Counted from the stretch's first letter, positions 44,075-54,233 are shown. The stretch: 64,000 nucleotides of DNA from Candidatus Eisenbacteria bacterium (GCA_018831195.1 JAHJDP010000084.1:94364-158363), one strand, 5' to 3'. Program-made: numbers and translations. The notes: generated by a model from the letters alone, not told the origin.

Positions 44075-44698
44075 TTATAGGTCCATCTGAACATTATCCA
44101 AAGCCTCTATAAATTTGATCATCGACCCGATTTTGAAAAGCAGACACACTGAATCCGACAGGAGCAACTCCTCGATAGTAAAGCCGGTTCTGGCCACCAG
44201 AATCGGATTGTCCATCGATTCCGCGCCGATCTCCTGAATCACGGTGTGGATATTGCAGAATTCTGTTTTGGGAATGGTGAAGATGAATCGCCGTTGGAGG
44301 CCGTTGGCAACGGAGCCGAGGATACTGTTGATAAGAATATTGCCGACTTCCGCAAAGGCCCCCTCAGGATCGAATATCGAGCCGTCGGTTCCGTCTTCCG
44401 GCGCTGGGTTATCTTCTCCATAGAGAGCGGCGATTAGCTTTTTTGAGGAATCCGGATTGGCGATGAAATACGCGGATCCATCGATCCCACCTGAGAAATC
44501 CATGTGAACAGATGTTATCCAATCACCCAGGTGATCCGGCAGCCGCGGGGCGAGCTTGCTGGGGGGAATCTGCTCTATTAGCGGAATATTTAACCGAACG
44601 TGGAAGCCGAACATTTCGTTGAGTTGGCCGCCGGCATGGCCAAGACCGATAGTAATCAACTCGGTTATAATATCATTCTGAGTTTCGTTCAAGATCAC
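44075..44698 (-). CDS. cheC: CheC-like CheY-P phosphatase
   Basis: 207 residues, GTG 44698 start overlapping the cheY stop (GTGA). The active motif E117-x2-N120 ([13 protein letters not shown]) is intact. The equivalent N-terminal site reads [13 protein letters not shown] and lacks the Glu/Asn pair, so only one site is expected to work. CheC/CheX proteins remove phosphate from CheY. It is placed between cheY and the receptor gene, a typical arrangement. CheX is the main alternative. Confidence 0.8.
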   Translation of the reverse strand: MILNETQNDIITELITIGLGHAGGQLNEMFGFHVRLNIPLIEQIPPSKLAPRLPDHLGDWITSVHMDFSGGIDGSAYFIANPDSSKKLIAALYGEDNPAPEDGTDGSIFDPEGAFAEVGNILINSILGSVANGLQRRFIFTIPKTEFCNIHTVIQEIGAESMDNPILVARTGFTIEELLLSDSVCLLFKIGSMIKFIEALDNVQMDL

Positions 44699-45072
44699 GC
44701 AGCAGCCTCCCCTTGCGGACCGAGAAAGGATTCAACGGCAAGTCTGAGACGATCAGCCACGATCGGTTTGTTTAAGAATTCGGCCGCGCCGAATTCAAGA
44801 CATAACTCGCGGGTTGACTCCTGAACATCTGAAGTGAGAACGATAACAGGGAGATCGTGTTCCCCTTCTCTGAGCCTCTCCAGGAACTCCAAGCCGTCCA
44901 TTTTAGGCATATTCAGATCTGTAATCACAAGATCGAACTTGGTCTCCTCGACGGCTCTCAACGCCCCCAGTCCGTCTTCAGCTTCACATATTTCAAATCC
45001 TATCCGCTCCAACAACCTTCCAACTTTCTTGCGTTGAAAAGAAGAATCGTCAACAACAAGAATTTTGGCCAT
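44695..45072 (-). CDS. cheY: Chemotaxis response regulator CheY
   Basis: 125 residues from ATG 45072, which has RBS GGGAGGA; an upstream ATG at 45090 is less likely. ILVVDDSSFQRKKVGRLL gives the acidic pocket, VITDLNMPKMDG the phospho-Asp, VIVLTSD the switch Thr/Ser and EFLNKPI the Lys. It is the output messenger of CheA and overlaps cheC. The KPI end fits CheY better than a general receiver. Confidence 0.9.
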   Translation of the reverse strand: MAKILVVDDSSFQRKKVGRLLERIGFEICEAEDGLGALRAVEETKFDLVITDLNMPKMDGLEFLERLREGEHDLPVIVLTSDVQESTRELCLEFGAAEFLNKPIVADRLRLAVESFLGPQGEAAA

Positions 45073-45090
45073 TTTAAATCCTCCCGCCAA

Positions 45091-45993
45091 TCAAGCGATC
45101 TTTCGCTTGGCCTCTTGTTCGCCACCAGCGTGACTTGTGTTTATCCCGTTAGCTGATTTTGCACGGTAATAGATTCCGCCACCAAACTCCATAAGGTCAA
45201 ACTCCTTGCTGTATGCGCTGATCGATTCAGAAGAGCCAAGGATAAGATGACCATGAGGTGCTAAAGCTCTCCTGATTCTTGCATACAGATCACGTTTGAA
45301 ATCATCCGCAAAATAGATGGCAACATTTCTGCACAAAATGATGTCAAATAACCCAAGAGCACCGAAGTCACTCCGCAGATTGAGCTGTTTGAATGTCACA
45401 AAAGATTTAACTTGATCGATAATGCGTGTATATCTTCCCTCGTCAGAGAAGTAACGCTCTCTCAGAGGTGGAGGCAATCCTCTTCCCATCGCAATCCTGT
45501 CATAAAGACCGTTGGAGGCGATCTTGAGTGCGGATGGGGCAATATCGGTCGCCAATATTTCAAACATTTGGGATCGAAGATGTGGAAATACTTTCATTTT
45601 TTCCAAGATAGTCATGGAGATGGAATAGGCTTCTTGGCCGGTCGAGGAGGCCGCAGACCAAATTTTGACCCGTTGTCGCTTTCCTTCCTTGATTTCAGCG
45701 GCGTATTGCGGAAGCAGGTATTCGCCGAATATTTTGAACGGGTGGACGTCACGGAACCACAATGTTTCCTGTGTCGACATAGCATCTACGATTTTGGTTA
45801 ATAGATCGGCATCTTTGCTGGTCACGACTTTTTTATGAAATTCGGTGAATGATTCGCATTTGTATTCCTCGAGAACCTTGGAGAGGCGGCTTTCGATTAA
45901 GTATGCCTTGCCATCGCCGACGCGGATGCAGCTGATCTTTTCAATCAGATCCCTCAGCAGAATAAATTCATCCGGTTTCAGCTTAATGGGCAT
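45091..45993 (-). CDS. cheR: Chemotaxis protein methyltransferase CheR
   Basis: 300 residues. The N-terminal helical domain (EFILLRDLIEKISCIRVGDGKAYLIESRL) and the catalytic domain (KIWSAASSTGQEAYSISM, ILATDIAPSALKIAS, FDIILCRNVAIYF) match CheR. It adds methyl groups to receptor glutamates using S-adenosylmethionine. The C-terminal tail is short. It lies between cheY and cheB in one operon. Confidence 0.95.
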   Translation of the reverse strand: MPIKLKPDEFILLRDLIEKISCIRVGDGKAYLIESRLSKVLEEYKCESFTEFHKKVVTSKDADLLTKIVDAMSTQETLWFRDVHPFKIFGEYLLPQYAAEIKEGKRQRVKIWSAASSTGQEAYSISMTILEKMKVFPHLRSQMFEILATDIAPSALKIASNGLYDRIAMGRGLPPPLRERYFSDEGRYTRIIDQVKSFVTFKQLNLRSDFGALGLFDIILCRNVAIYFADDFKRDLYARIRRALAPHGHLILGSSESISAYSKEFDLMEFGGGIYYRAKSANGINTSHAGGEQEAKRKIA

Positions 45994-46066
45994 TTAATAT
46001 CCTCGAAACGCTACACTATATATGCCGATGGTCCGGGCAATGATGATAGGGACAGCCGGAGGATCT

Positions 46067-47182
46067 TCATCTTTTTAGGCCTCCGATAAGTAGTTCTACA
46101 ATCCGGGGGCCGAGTTCATCCAAATCAATGGATTCATCCGTCAATCCGGCATTGTCTACGGCCTGTGGCATACCGTAAACGACGCAGGTCTTTGCAGATT
46201 GAGCCAGGCAGTAGCAGCCATTACCCTTAAGAGTTTCGACGCCGTTCAAGCCATCCGCTCCCATGCCCGTCATGATGACAGCAAGGACACTTTTGGTATC
46301 CTGGAATTTGGTCAGTGATTGAAAAAGCACGTCGATCGCCGGTCTGCAGCTATTAACGGGGGGGCCGTCAGACAAATCCACGGCGAAGCCTTCGGGGCCC
46401 CGCCCAATGGTCATATGGCGTCCACCAGGGGCGATATAGACCGTTCCCGGCGACAACAAGTCTCCTTGAGTGGCTTCTTTTACATATATCTTCGATTTCT
46501 TGTTTAAATCCTTTGCCAATGCCTCGGTAAAGACGGGCGGCATGTGTTGTACGAGTACGACAGGAACGGGCAAATCGGGCGGAAGGTGGGGAATGACATG
46601 TGCCAGAGCCACGGGGCCGCCGGTGGATGAACCGATCGCTAGGAGGCCAAAACTATGCTTGATAAGAAACGGATGTCTTCTTTTTGGTGGGAAGGTAACA
46701 ATCTTTGGTTTTCCCATCACCTCAAGGGATGATGGTTGGGTGATTGTTTTCAGTTTCCCCATAATCGAACGGGTATGAATTCGAGTTTCCAGCATTTTTA
46801 AAACCGAATTCAATTCCGTTTGCAACTTGGCGATATTTTCCTCGACACTTTTGCCATGAGGTTTTTCAATAATATCCAGGGCGCCCAAATTGAGCGCATG
46901 AATCGCCGTTTCAGAGCCCTTCTCGGTTGCTGCGCTCACCAAAACAACGCTGCATTCGGGATGACTCTTGCTGATTCGCTCCAAAGTCTCGATTCCATCC
47001 ATTTCCGGCATCTGAACATCCAGAAGAATGAGATCGTAAGTATTCTCAGAGAGTTTTTTTAACGCAAGAGGTCCAGAACGCGCTGTGGAGACAGAGGCTA
47101 CGCCGTCCAGCGGCGAAACAATATCGTGGAGTATCTTGCGATAAGTCGCCATGTCATCAACGACGAGAACATTCAACGCCAT
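46067..47182 (-). CDS. cheB: Chemotaxis methylesterase/deamidase CheB
   Basis: 371 residues. The N-terminal receiver (LNVLVVDDMATYRKILHDIV, DLILLDVQMPEMDG) is joined to the esterase domain, in which GSSTGGPVALAHV gives the catalytic Ser, VLVQHMPPVFTEAL the His and VIMTGMGADGLNG the Asp. It removes methyl groups from receptors, opposed to CheR. It is in order within the operon cheA-cheW-cheB-cheR-cheY-cheC-mcp. Confidence 0.95.
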   Translation of the reverse strand: MALNVLVVDDMATYRKILHDIVSPLDGVASVSTARSGPLALKKLSENTYDLILLDVQMPEMDGIETLERISKSHPECSVVLVSAATEKGSETAIHALNLGALDIIEKPHGKSVEENIAKLQTELNSVLKMLETRIHTRSIMGKLKTITQPSSLEVMGKPKIVTFPPKRRHPFLIKHSFGLLAIGSSTGGPVALAHVIPHLPPDLPVPVVLVQHMPPVFTEALAKDLNKKSKIYVKEATQGDLLSPGTVYIAPGGRHMTIGRGPEGFAVDLSDGPPVNSCRPAIDVLFQSLTKFQDTKSVLAVIMTGMGADGLNGVETLKGNGCYCLAQSAKTCVVYGMPQAVDNAGLTDESIDLDELGPRIVELLIGGLKR

Positions 47183-47278
47183 GGATTGATTTTCCCTTTC
47201 AAATGTTGAGTATTGCGCCTATTTGCTGAATCAATCCGATTCACGTCGCAAGGCCGTTCAATAATGAGCGCCGGATTA

Positions 47279-47794
47279 TCACCGATGCATGCCGGAAGAT
47301 GCGCTCACTTCTTTCTGGGCTGAACCGAGTTGGAGGATTTCTCCCACTCGGAGTGCGATCATCAAGTCATCTTCCAGCTTGACGACATTTGACAAGTATT
47401 TGCTGTCCACACCGGTCATATTCGCAGGCGGCGGTTCGAGCTCTTTCTCATCGATGGTAATCATGTCGCCGACCCGGTCGATCAGCAATCCGGTTACATC
47501 ATTTGCCGTATCGTCATCGAGTATTCCGGATTCTTGAAGGGACGCTAAATCGGCGGATGTTTTTAATACCAGACAACGCGATTCCGGGCCAATCTTTTGG
47601 GGACCGAGACCGAGCCGAATTCCAAGATCAATCACTGTGACCAATTGCCCCCTCAGATTGAGAAGTCCGCGGACGCATTCCGGTGACCGTTCGGTTGGCG
47701 TAATATCCAAATGCCTGTTGATCTCGCGGACCATCAGGATATCTATGCCAAAGCGTGAGTTTCCAATGAAGAATGTTGCGAATTGTCGCTCCAT
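47279..47794 (-). CDS. cheW: Chemotaxis coupling protein CheW
   Basis: 171 residues. ERQFATFFIGNSRFGIDILMVREINRH opens the CheW fold (residues 2-28) and VRGLLNLRGQLVTVIDLGIRLGL is its core. An acidic insertion (ESGILDDDTANDV) is followed by VTGLLIDRVGDMITI. It links receptors to CheA. The start overlaps the end of cheA by 52 bp, so translation is coupled. Confidence 0.93.
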   Translation of the reverse strand: MERQFATFFIGNSRFGIDILMVREINRHLDITPTERSPECVRGLLNLRGQLVTVIDLGIRLGLGPQKIGPESRCLVLKTSADLASLQESGILDDDTANDVTGLLIDRVGDMITIDEKELEPPPANMTGVDSKYLSNVVKLEDDLMIALRVGEILQLGSAQKEVSASSGMHR

Positions 47795-50748
47795 GTTTCG
47801 TCCCCTTGACGCATCTGTAGAGCCTTGATCAATGATCTACGCAGACCGTCTTTGTCCAATTTGAGTTCATATATGTCAACCCCGGCTCCCTCGCCTTTCT
47901 CTCTATTCTTCTCCGAAGTGAGAGCGGTGACGGCGACAACCGGCATAGATTTCAAGGTTTCTGATGTGCGTACACGCTGTGTGAGTTCAAATCCATCCAT
48001 CTTGGGCATATGAAGATCGGTAACGAGCAGGTCATACGACCCTCGTGACAGCTTCTCCCAAGCCTCACTACCGTCATTGGCTGTTTCCACAAGGCAGCCA
48101 AAGCTCTTAAGATATTCCGACTCGAGACTCCTGAAAAATGCGGCGTCTTCGGCCAGAAGAACCCGCTTCCCGTGCAGCATGGATGAGTCCACCTCGTCGA
48201 TAGAATGTGGTTTCTCGGGTTCGGCCGCCTCCAACAAGCCGTAAATATCCAGCAGCACCGCCAACCGGCCGCTGAGAACGGCGGATCCAAGAATCCCCGG
48301 GCCGCTGACATTGGCGCGATCGATGGTCGCATTTGTGTGAAGGATATCTTCCACTTTAGTCGCGATAATACCCATCGGACGCTTTACGAGCTTTGGTACA
48401 ATAATAAAGAATGTAGAGGGTCTTTCAGCGGGCGGTTCGACGGGAAGGAGATCGTGTAACCAAAGGATTCGCATCGAACTGTCATCGTATTTCACATACT
48501 CCTTTGCTCCGACCTTCTCGACATCCTCGGCTCTGACCTTTTCGATGCGCGCCACAAGCCCCAGATTGAGTGCGAAGAGTTCCGAGTCGCTATTCCGGAA
48601 GAGGAGCAATGATTGGGTTTCACCGGAAGCGTCACTCTGCGTTCTTGCCTGGGCATTCTCATCCCGCACTTCCGCAAAATTCAATTGGGCGACATTGGAG
48701 ATACCGGCGGCATCCAATATCATGGCGACCCTTCCATCACCCATGATGGTGGATCCGGCGTAATGCTTGCATTCCTTCAGGCTGTCTGAAAGAGGTTTGA
48801 CGACGATCTCTTCGTTGTTGAGAAGTTCATCGACAATCAGACCGTAACGGTTGGAACCGACTTTCAAGATGAGGATGTTTTTGGCGTCCTTTGAACCCCG
48901 AATGGTCTGGAGATCCATCTCTTCTGATGTTTCAGAGGCGCCGCCGATTTCGTTTTCTTTCTTCTTGAGATGTGTTGTGTTCAAGACATCAGTCAGTGAA
49001 ACGAGGGGAAGAAGTTGACCGCGCAGACGGAGAACGCTATGGCCGCGCAACTCCTCAATGCGTTTGTCATTGTCCTGCTCGCGGACGCGCACAAGTTCCT
49101 CAAGGTTGACCTGTGGCATGGCGTAGCGCCTTCCCGCCGCTCCTACAATAAGAGATGGGATGATGGCGAGCGTGAGAGGCAACCGAAGATTAATTCGTGT
49201 TCCCTCACCGCAGGTCGATTCAATCTCTACGGTGCCGCCCAGCTTCTCGATATTCGTTCTAACGACATCCATTCCAACACCACGTCCGGAAACGTCACTG
49301 ACCTTTTCAGCGGTTGAGAAACCCGGAGCAAAAATGAGTCTTGTCGCTTCCCGGTCACCCATCTTTTCGGCTTCTTCTTCTGTCAGGAGCCCACGCTCCA
49401 GCGCTTTTCGCTTCATCTTCTCGGGATCGATGCCATTACCGTCGTCTGTGATATCGATGTTGACCTGGCCGCCTTCGTGATAAGCGCGGATCCGGACTTT
49501 GCCCTGAGAGGGTTTTCCCTTTTGCTCACGTTCGCTGGGGGATTCGATGCCGTGATCGGCGCAATTACGGACAAGATGGGTTAGAGGATCAGCCAGCACT
49601 TCGATAATCGATTTATCAAGTTCGACTTCCTGGCCGACAAGGGTCAGTTCGATCTCCTTATTCATTTTCTTTGCCAGATCCCGCATGATACGGGGAAACT
49701 TTGCAAAGACCGAACCCACCGGTTGCATTCTGGTGTTCATGATGTTGCTCTGCAGTTCGCTGGTCACAAGGTCGACATCCTGCATAACCGCCGATATGCC
49801 CGGCATTTCAATTAAGCGGAGCGACATCGCCTGAAAAAAGGCCTCTTTTACTTTATTAAACTCATTATCCACCGCGGTTTTTATTTGCTCGGAATCATTT
49901 CCGATGTTTCCCCTGAAATGCAGGAGCGAATGGACCGATTCCCGGGATCGCGCCATTTCGTCTTCAAGATGCTTGAACGCAGAGCTGGAAGCGGCTGATG
50001 CCGAGTATCGGTTGCTGAGAGCCAACTTGATTTGATTCCGTCCCAGCACGAGCTCGCCGGCCAAATTCATTAATTTGTCCAACAACTCAACTTTGACCCG
50101 GATTGATTCACTGCCTTCGGCATGCTTGTCTTTTTTGGCGGTTTGTGTTGACGGCGTTTCCTTTGCGGTCTGTTTATTCGGCTTGTCAGGGGGCTTTACC
50201 AGTTCCAGCAGGGGTTTCTCATTCGCCGGATCAGGTTCTTCGATGTCCGGCTCGGCGGTCTCATCCACCAATGTGGTATCCGGCTTGGCCACGGGTTCGC
50301 TTTTTTTCTTGCTTGCCGGTTCATTCTTGTCGGCCTTTATCTTCCCCGGCGCCTTGCCGGTGTGTCCCTCAAGAACGGCATTGAGTGGTCCAAGTTCTTC
50401 AGTGATGGAGATCGCTTCGGATATATAGACATCACTCAGCAGGACTCGAAGTTTATCAATACCCACCAGCAGCGCATCCGTGGCGACGGGGGTGACTTTC
50501 ATCTCCCCGTCCCGGATCCTCATCAGCACACTTTCCATGGCATGACTCAGATCGACGATTCTCGATAGACCAAAGAATGAGAATCCGCCCTTGATGCTGT
50601 GCATCGCCCGAAAGATCCGGTTGATCAATTCGTCGTCGACCTGATCTCCTTCTTTCTCCAAAACAAGGAGATCCGGTTCGATGCTGGTCAAGTGTTCGTT
50701 TGACTCTACAATTAACTCTTCTAAGAGATCTTCATCTTCGAATGGCAT
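47743..50748 (-). CDS. cheA: Hybrid chemotaxis histidine kinase CheA with C-terminal receiver
   Basis: 1001 residues. The HPt domain has His50 in FRAMHSIKGGFSFFG. An acidic/Lys-rich linker (residues ~135-215) precedes the dimer domain. The ATPase shows VRNCADHGIESP, DITDDGNGIDPEKM, GFSTAEKVSDVSGRGVGMDVV. Two CheW-like regions follow (INLRLPLTLAIIPSLIVGAAG and a later LLLFRNSDSELFALNLGLVARI). The C-terminal receiver (RVLLAEDAAFFRSLE, DLLVTDLHMPKMDG) has its phospho-Asp. A second CheW-like domain plus a receiver is larger than the enterobacterial CheA. It starts the operon. No flagellar or pilus gene is seen, so the output could be either. Confidence 0.95.
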   Translation of the reverse strand: MPFEDEDLLEELIVESNEHLTSIEPDLLVLEKEGDQVDDELINRIFRAMHSIKGGFSFFGLSRIVDLSHAMESVLMRIRDGEMKVTPVATDALLVGIDKLRVLLSDVYISEAISITEELGPLNAVLEGHTGKAPGKIKADKNEPASKKKSEPVAKPDTTLVDETAEPDIEEPDPANEKPLLELVKPPDKPNKQTAKETPSTQTAKKDKHAEGSESIRVKVELLDKLMNLAGELVLGRNQIKLALSNRYSASAASSSAFKHLEDEMARSRESVHSLLHFRGNIGNDSEQIKTAVDNEFNKVKEAFFQAMSLRLIEMPGISAVMQDVDLVTSELQSNIMNTRMQPVGSVFAKFPRIMRDLAKKMNKEIELTLVGQEVELDKSIIEVLADPLTHLVRNCADHGIESPSEREQKGKPSQGKVRIRAYHEGGQVNIDITDDGNGIDPEKMKRKALERGLLTEEEAEKMGDREATRLIFAPGFSTAEKVSDVSGRGVGMDVVRTNIEKLGGTVEIESTCGEGTRINLRLPLTLAIIPSLIVGAAGRRYAMPQVNLEELVRVREQDNDKRIEELRGHSVLRLRGQLLPLVSLTDVLNTTHLKKKENEIGGASETSEEMDLQTIRGSKDAKNILILKVGSNRYGLIVDELLNNEEIVVKPLSDSLKECKHYAGSTIMGDGRVAMILDAAGISNVAQLNFAEVRDENAQARTQSDASGETQSLLLFRNSDSELFALNLGLVARIEKVRAEDVEKVGAKEYVKYDDSSMRILWLHDLLPVEPPAERPSTFFIIVPKLVKRPMGIIATKVEDILHTNATIDRANVSGPGILGSAVLSGRLAVLLDIYGLLEAAEPEKPHSIDEVDSSMLHGKRVLLAEDAAFFRSLESEYLKSFGCLVETANDGSEAWEKLSRGSYDLLVTDLHMPKMDGFELTQRVRTSETLKSMPVVAVTALTSEKNREKGEGAGVDIYELKLDKDGLRRSLIKALQMRQGDETWSDNSQHSSLETHALA

Positions 50749-50917
50749 AGAAAAATCCCCCTCTGATGAAGTATCGGAAATAAAGGAGCGTCATTAAGCA
50801 GATCCCGATTGAAAATTGGGGCGGAAGGGAATTCGCTATCTTGTTATCCTGCAATAGGCTAGAAACATTTGGCCTTGATTTGGACCTGCCTGGGAGTGAA
50901 TATTGAAAGAATGGAAG

Positions 50918-50948
50918 GCCGGGATCGGGGGATTTTTCCGACCCCGGC
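50918..50948 (-). terminator. Probable terminator of the VIT/VWA operon
   Basis: Arms GCCGGGATCGG (50918-50928) and CCGACCCCGGC (50938-50948) pair with one mismatch. On the minus strand a pyrimidine-rich tail follows. It begins 27 bp after the stop at 50975. Confidence 0.5.
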
Positions 50949-50974
50949 GTCAGAATCACCCTCAAGGAAAGATA

Positions 50975-52075
50975 TCAGTAGGCAATCCCTTTCCTTCCAG
51001 CCTGATGGCGGATCATTTTCACGATTCTTAAATCAAAAGCATCTTCTGAATCGATCTTAGCCAGCTGATGACGGAGATACTCATCGCGGTTCTGTCGCAG
51101 TGATTCGATCTTCTCCTCAATCACCCTTCTTTTATTGGAAATGTCCTGAAGGTAGTTTTCCATTTGCTCGTGAGATAATCCCCTTAGCTGCTCAGGAAGA
51201 AGCTCGGCCTTAACGGTTGCCAGATTCACCTCCCCGGATTCAACCGCATCGATCAGATCCGCGTCGCCTAGTTTGCCCTTCCGGCTGATATATGCGGCCC
51301 GCTCGGCGGCCATGGGGACAGGGAGGGCGGCCACGGCTGTACATTTTAGGGCCTCATCGTCGCGCAGCTCTTCGTTTCCCCATATGAGAAACGTGCTGTT
51401 CAATTCAGCGCCCAAAGCGGCGAGATCTCCATCCATCGGGGTGGGGATCATTCTCATTCCGCCGGATTGATCAACCCGTGCAAATTCACCTTCACTCAGC
51501 TTTGCGATCTCATTCCAATAATTTTCTGTCTCCGGATCGCTGCCGCATTGAATTGTATTAATGATGATGTCACGCGTCGCGGCATCGCGGCAGGTCGCTT
51601 GGTGATTGAAACCATCATCGTAATCGGTGTGTGGAGGCGCGTCACCGACAAGAAAGACCATTTTCAGGACATCGCGGCTTGCGCTCCAGCTGATATTGTT
51701 CAACGACTCGTGAAGAGCTTGATTAACATGCTCTGGTGTGTCGCCGCCGCCCTCGGCCTGGAAGGAGAGAAGGTTTTGATAAACTTCATCCAGGTCATCA
51801 TTCAGATCGTACACCTGTGTGATGTAAGTGTCGCCCTTGTCCCTGTAACCGACCAGACCAATCTTGAATTCCGGCCTCGGCTGGCCCTGGATGACCTGGT
51901 TCGCAATCCACCAGATTTTCTGTTTCGCGCCCTCAATTAGTCCCGACATACTGCCGGTGGTATCGAGTGTGAAAACGATCTCAACTTGCGGTACATTCGC
52001 CGGCTGCGCGTCATCCGCCGTAAGAGCAGCGGTTTGGAAAAGTAGAATGAAAGACATGAATATGATCGCTTTCAT
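50975..52075 (-). CDS. Secreted von Willebrand A domain protein
   Basis: 366 residues from ATG 52075, whose RBS TAGGAGGTG overlaps the stop of the upstream VIT gene. The signal peptide is MKAIIFMSFILLFQTAALTA. The VWA domain has MIDAS residues IVFTLDTTGSMSG (DxTxS variant), GYRDKGD and FLVGDAPPHTD. A coiled-coil tail with RNKRRVIEEKIESLRQNRDEYLRHQL is at the C-terminus (residues about 310-345). Such proteins are thought to bind metal-dependent ligands in the envelope. It shares an operon with the VIT-VWA protein, 10 bp downstream. Confidence 0.8.
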   Translation of the reverse strand: MKAIIFMSFILLFQTAALTADDAQPANVPQVEIVFTLDTTGSMSGLIEGAKQKIWWIANQVIQGQPRPEFKIGLVGYRDKGDTYITQVYDLNDDLDEVYQNLLSFQAEGGGDTPEHVNQALHESLNNISWSASRDVLKMVFLVGDAPPHTDYDDGFNHQATCRDAATRDIIINTIQCGSDPETENYWNEIAKLSEGEFARVDQSGGMRMIPTPMDGDLAALGAELNSTFLIWGNEELRDDEALKCTAVAALPVPMAAERAAYISRKGKLGDADLIDAVESGEVNLATVKAELLPEQLRGLSHEQMENYLQDISNKRRVIEEKIESLRQNRDEYLRHQLAKIDSEDAFDLRIVKMIRHQAGRKGIAY

Positions 52076-52085
52076 GAGGCACCTC

Positions 52086-54233
52086 CTAAGTCGTGATGTG
52101 ATAGACATTGTTGTTGTAGCTGAAGGTCGTATTAACGCCCAGCGACAGGTATTTGCCGGTCTCCGGATACTTATTCAATAAGTCGAAGTAGCGGCCGCTC
52201 AAGAATGGGATTTCAATGACTCCGGCCCCATGACGCATGTCGGCGTCCCGCACATCGGCATCGCGCCATCCATGATCAGTTCGGTAGAATGTCTTGCCGC
52301 CGACATATTTCACCTTTTCCGCCTTCGGACGTGAGAGCACACTGCTTTGCTTCTCTGCGGCGATCTCCCGGCTCGCATCAAAGGCGGCTTCACCTTTCGA
52401 GCTCTTCATGGCGCCTGAATAGGTTCGGATGGAGCTGGGGGCGGCGTCCGATTCATCCAGCATCATCTCCGCATACTCCTGCGGTCCTTCTTCCACAATC
52501 AGGTAAGAAGTATAGGGTGTTATGATTCCGTGCTCTTTAGAGAGCTGAATGACTTCGTCGACCAGTTCGCGGTTTTCTCCATGAAGGCGGATTTCACTCA
52601 GCAGATAGGCGATTTTTCTGGAAGCCCAAAGACGGGGTATGAAATCATTCCCGTCATCCTGGTTCGTGAAGCGGCCTTCATAGGTGAAACTCTCCGTCCG
52701 ATCACCGGATCGACCGCTCAGCTGTATGGCGACCGCTCCATCACTCTCATAGCGCCCCAATAGCACGAGTTGCGATCCGTGAAAAATATCGGGCAGGCTG
52801 CTGGGATAGGTGTCGGCTACATGGATCCGGCCGAAATCCAATGAGATGTCGGAAAGGACGGGGTAGCTGAACTTATTGAAAAACATCGCGACTTTTGTCT
52901 CGATATTCTCTTCGGGCTTGATATATTCCACGACCCCCCTGTTATCGATCGATAATTGGTCGAGAAGATGGGTGTTAACGTCATAACCAACGCCGAAGGG
53001 GAAGATGCGCAGTCGCGATGAGTTTCTGTCGATCGTATGGGCGAGAATTTTAGAAATGTCCGTTTCGCCGACCGTCGGCTCCCCATCGGTCATAAAGATA
53101 ATCATCCGCGCGTGGCCGGAATCAGGGATATTCAAGGCCGCTTGAAGGGCTTCATCGATGGCGGTGCCTCCGCGCGCCTGGATTTTTGACACGAATCTCA
53201 GAGCTTTGGAGATATTGTCTGAGTCGGCGTTTAATGGTGTCTCGCTGAATTTTGTGATGCCCGTTGCAAAGGTAATAATGTTAAACCGATCATTCGTTTG
53301 AAGTTTCTTCAGGCAGAATTCAAGGGCCGCTCTGGTCTGCTCGATCTTCTCGCCCCGCATGGAACCGGAAGTATCGACCACAAAGATGACATCCTTCTGC
53401 AAGGCTTTTTCTTTGTTCTGAAACTCTCCCGGCGCGAGAAGCAGAATAAAGTAACCGTCCTCTTCATCCGGCTTGTATGTGATGAGACTCAGGCCGACAT
53501 CCTCTTCGGAAACGGAGTAGTACAGCAGGAAATCCCGGTCCGGCTTGACATTCTTTTCCTCAAAACCGCATGTCGCCGCCGTTTTTTCGATACGGATGTC
53601 TGTTTCGTGGCTTGGACAATAGAGACTCTTAATGGGCGTGTCCGATTTGATGTTGACGGAGACGGTGACTTCCTGGAGATCTCTCGATGAGAATTTCTCG
53701 GTATTGAGAGGATATCGATATCCGATCAACCCACCGTCATATTTGAGGAGCTCCTGGTACTGGATTTCGATGCGGACCTCGCTGTGTTTTGGGATCGGAT
53801 AGACACGGGCTCGGAAGAGGTCACGCCCGGCATATTCCAATAGTGCGGGATCGCGCCGGCGGCGGACGATATCCTCGTAGATTTGGCGGGCGCTCCCGGC
53901 ATCGAGAAGTTCAGCATGAATCTGCTTGTCGTTCATCCACATCGAAAAGTCCGAGATAGAGACATTCTCCGGAATGGGAAAGATATAGATCCCTTCAAGA
54001 TCCCGGTCGTTCTCATTGATAAAGACTTGATCGATGGAGGTTATCGCCGCCTGACGGTCGATCTCCACCTGAACGCGATGATATTTGATCGCGAACGGTT
54101 CGGCATTGTCATATACTCCTGGTTCCGACTGTGGAATGAGGATGCCGTCGGCAAGAACCACGGTGCACCAAAGCATCAAAATTCCTGCGGCCTGCAGGAG
54201 CGGGAAACGTTGACGATGGACGGTTGGTTTCAT
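52086..54233 (-). CDS. VIT and VWA domain surface protein
   Basis: 715 residues from ATG 54233 (RBS AAGGAGAATAAAG). Signal peptide then the VIT domain (residues ~45-180: VQVEIDRQAAITSIDQVFIN, DLEGIYIFPIPENVSISDFSMW, ELLDAGSARQIYEDIVRRRRDPALLEY). A VWA domain follows with MIDAS FVVDTSGSMRGEKIEQT and MIIFMTDGEPTVGET. The C-terminal third is helical with RIWASRKIAYLLSEI-like packing. It resembles inter-alpha-trypsin-inhibitor heavy chains and the bacterial marine-sortase type. It is periplasmic or surface, presumably in a complex with the downstream VWA protein. Confidence 0.85.
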   Translation of the reverse strand: MKPTVHRQRFPLLQAAGILMLWCTVVLADGILIPQSEPGVYDNAEPFAIKYHRVQVEIDRQAAITSIDQVFINENDRDLEGIYIFPIPENVSISDFSMWMNDKQIHAELLDAGSARQIYEDIVRRRRDPALLEYAGRDLFRARVYPIPKHSEVRIEIQYQELLKYDGGLIGYRYPLNTEKFSSRDLQEVTVSVNIKSDTPIKSLYCPSHETDIRIEKTAATCGFEEKNVKPDRDFLLYYSVSEEDVGLSLITYKPDEEDGYFILLLAPGEFQNKEKALQKDVIFVVDTSGSMRGEKIEQTRAALEFCLKKLQTNDRFNIITFATGITKFSETPLNADSDNISKALRFVSKIQARGGTAIDEALQAALNIPDSGHARMIIFMTDGEPTVGETDISKILAHTIDRNSSRLRIFPFGVGYDVNTHLLDQLSIDNRGVVEYIKPEENIETKVAMFFNKFSYPVLSDISLDFGRIHVADTYPSSLPDIFHGSQLVLLGRYESDGAVAIQLSGRSGDRTESFTYEGRFTNQDDGNDFIPRLWASRKIAYLLSEIRLHGENRELVDEVIQLSKEHGIITPYTSYLIVEEGPQEYAEMMLDESDAAPSSIRTYSGAMKSSKGEAAFDASREIAAEKQSSVLSRPKAEKVKYVGGKTFYRTDHGWRDADVRDADMRHGAGVIEIPFLSGRYFDLLNKYPETGKYLSLGVNTTFSYNNNVYHITT

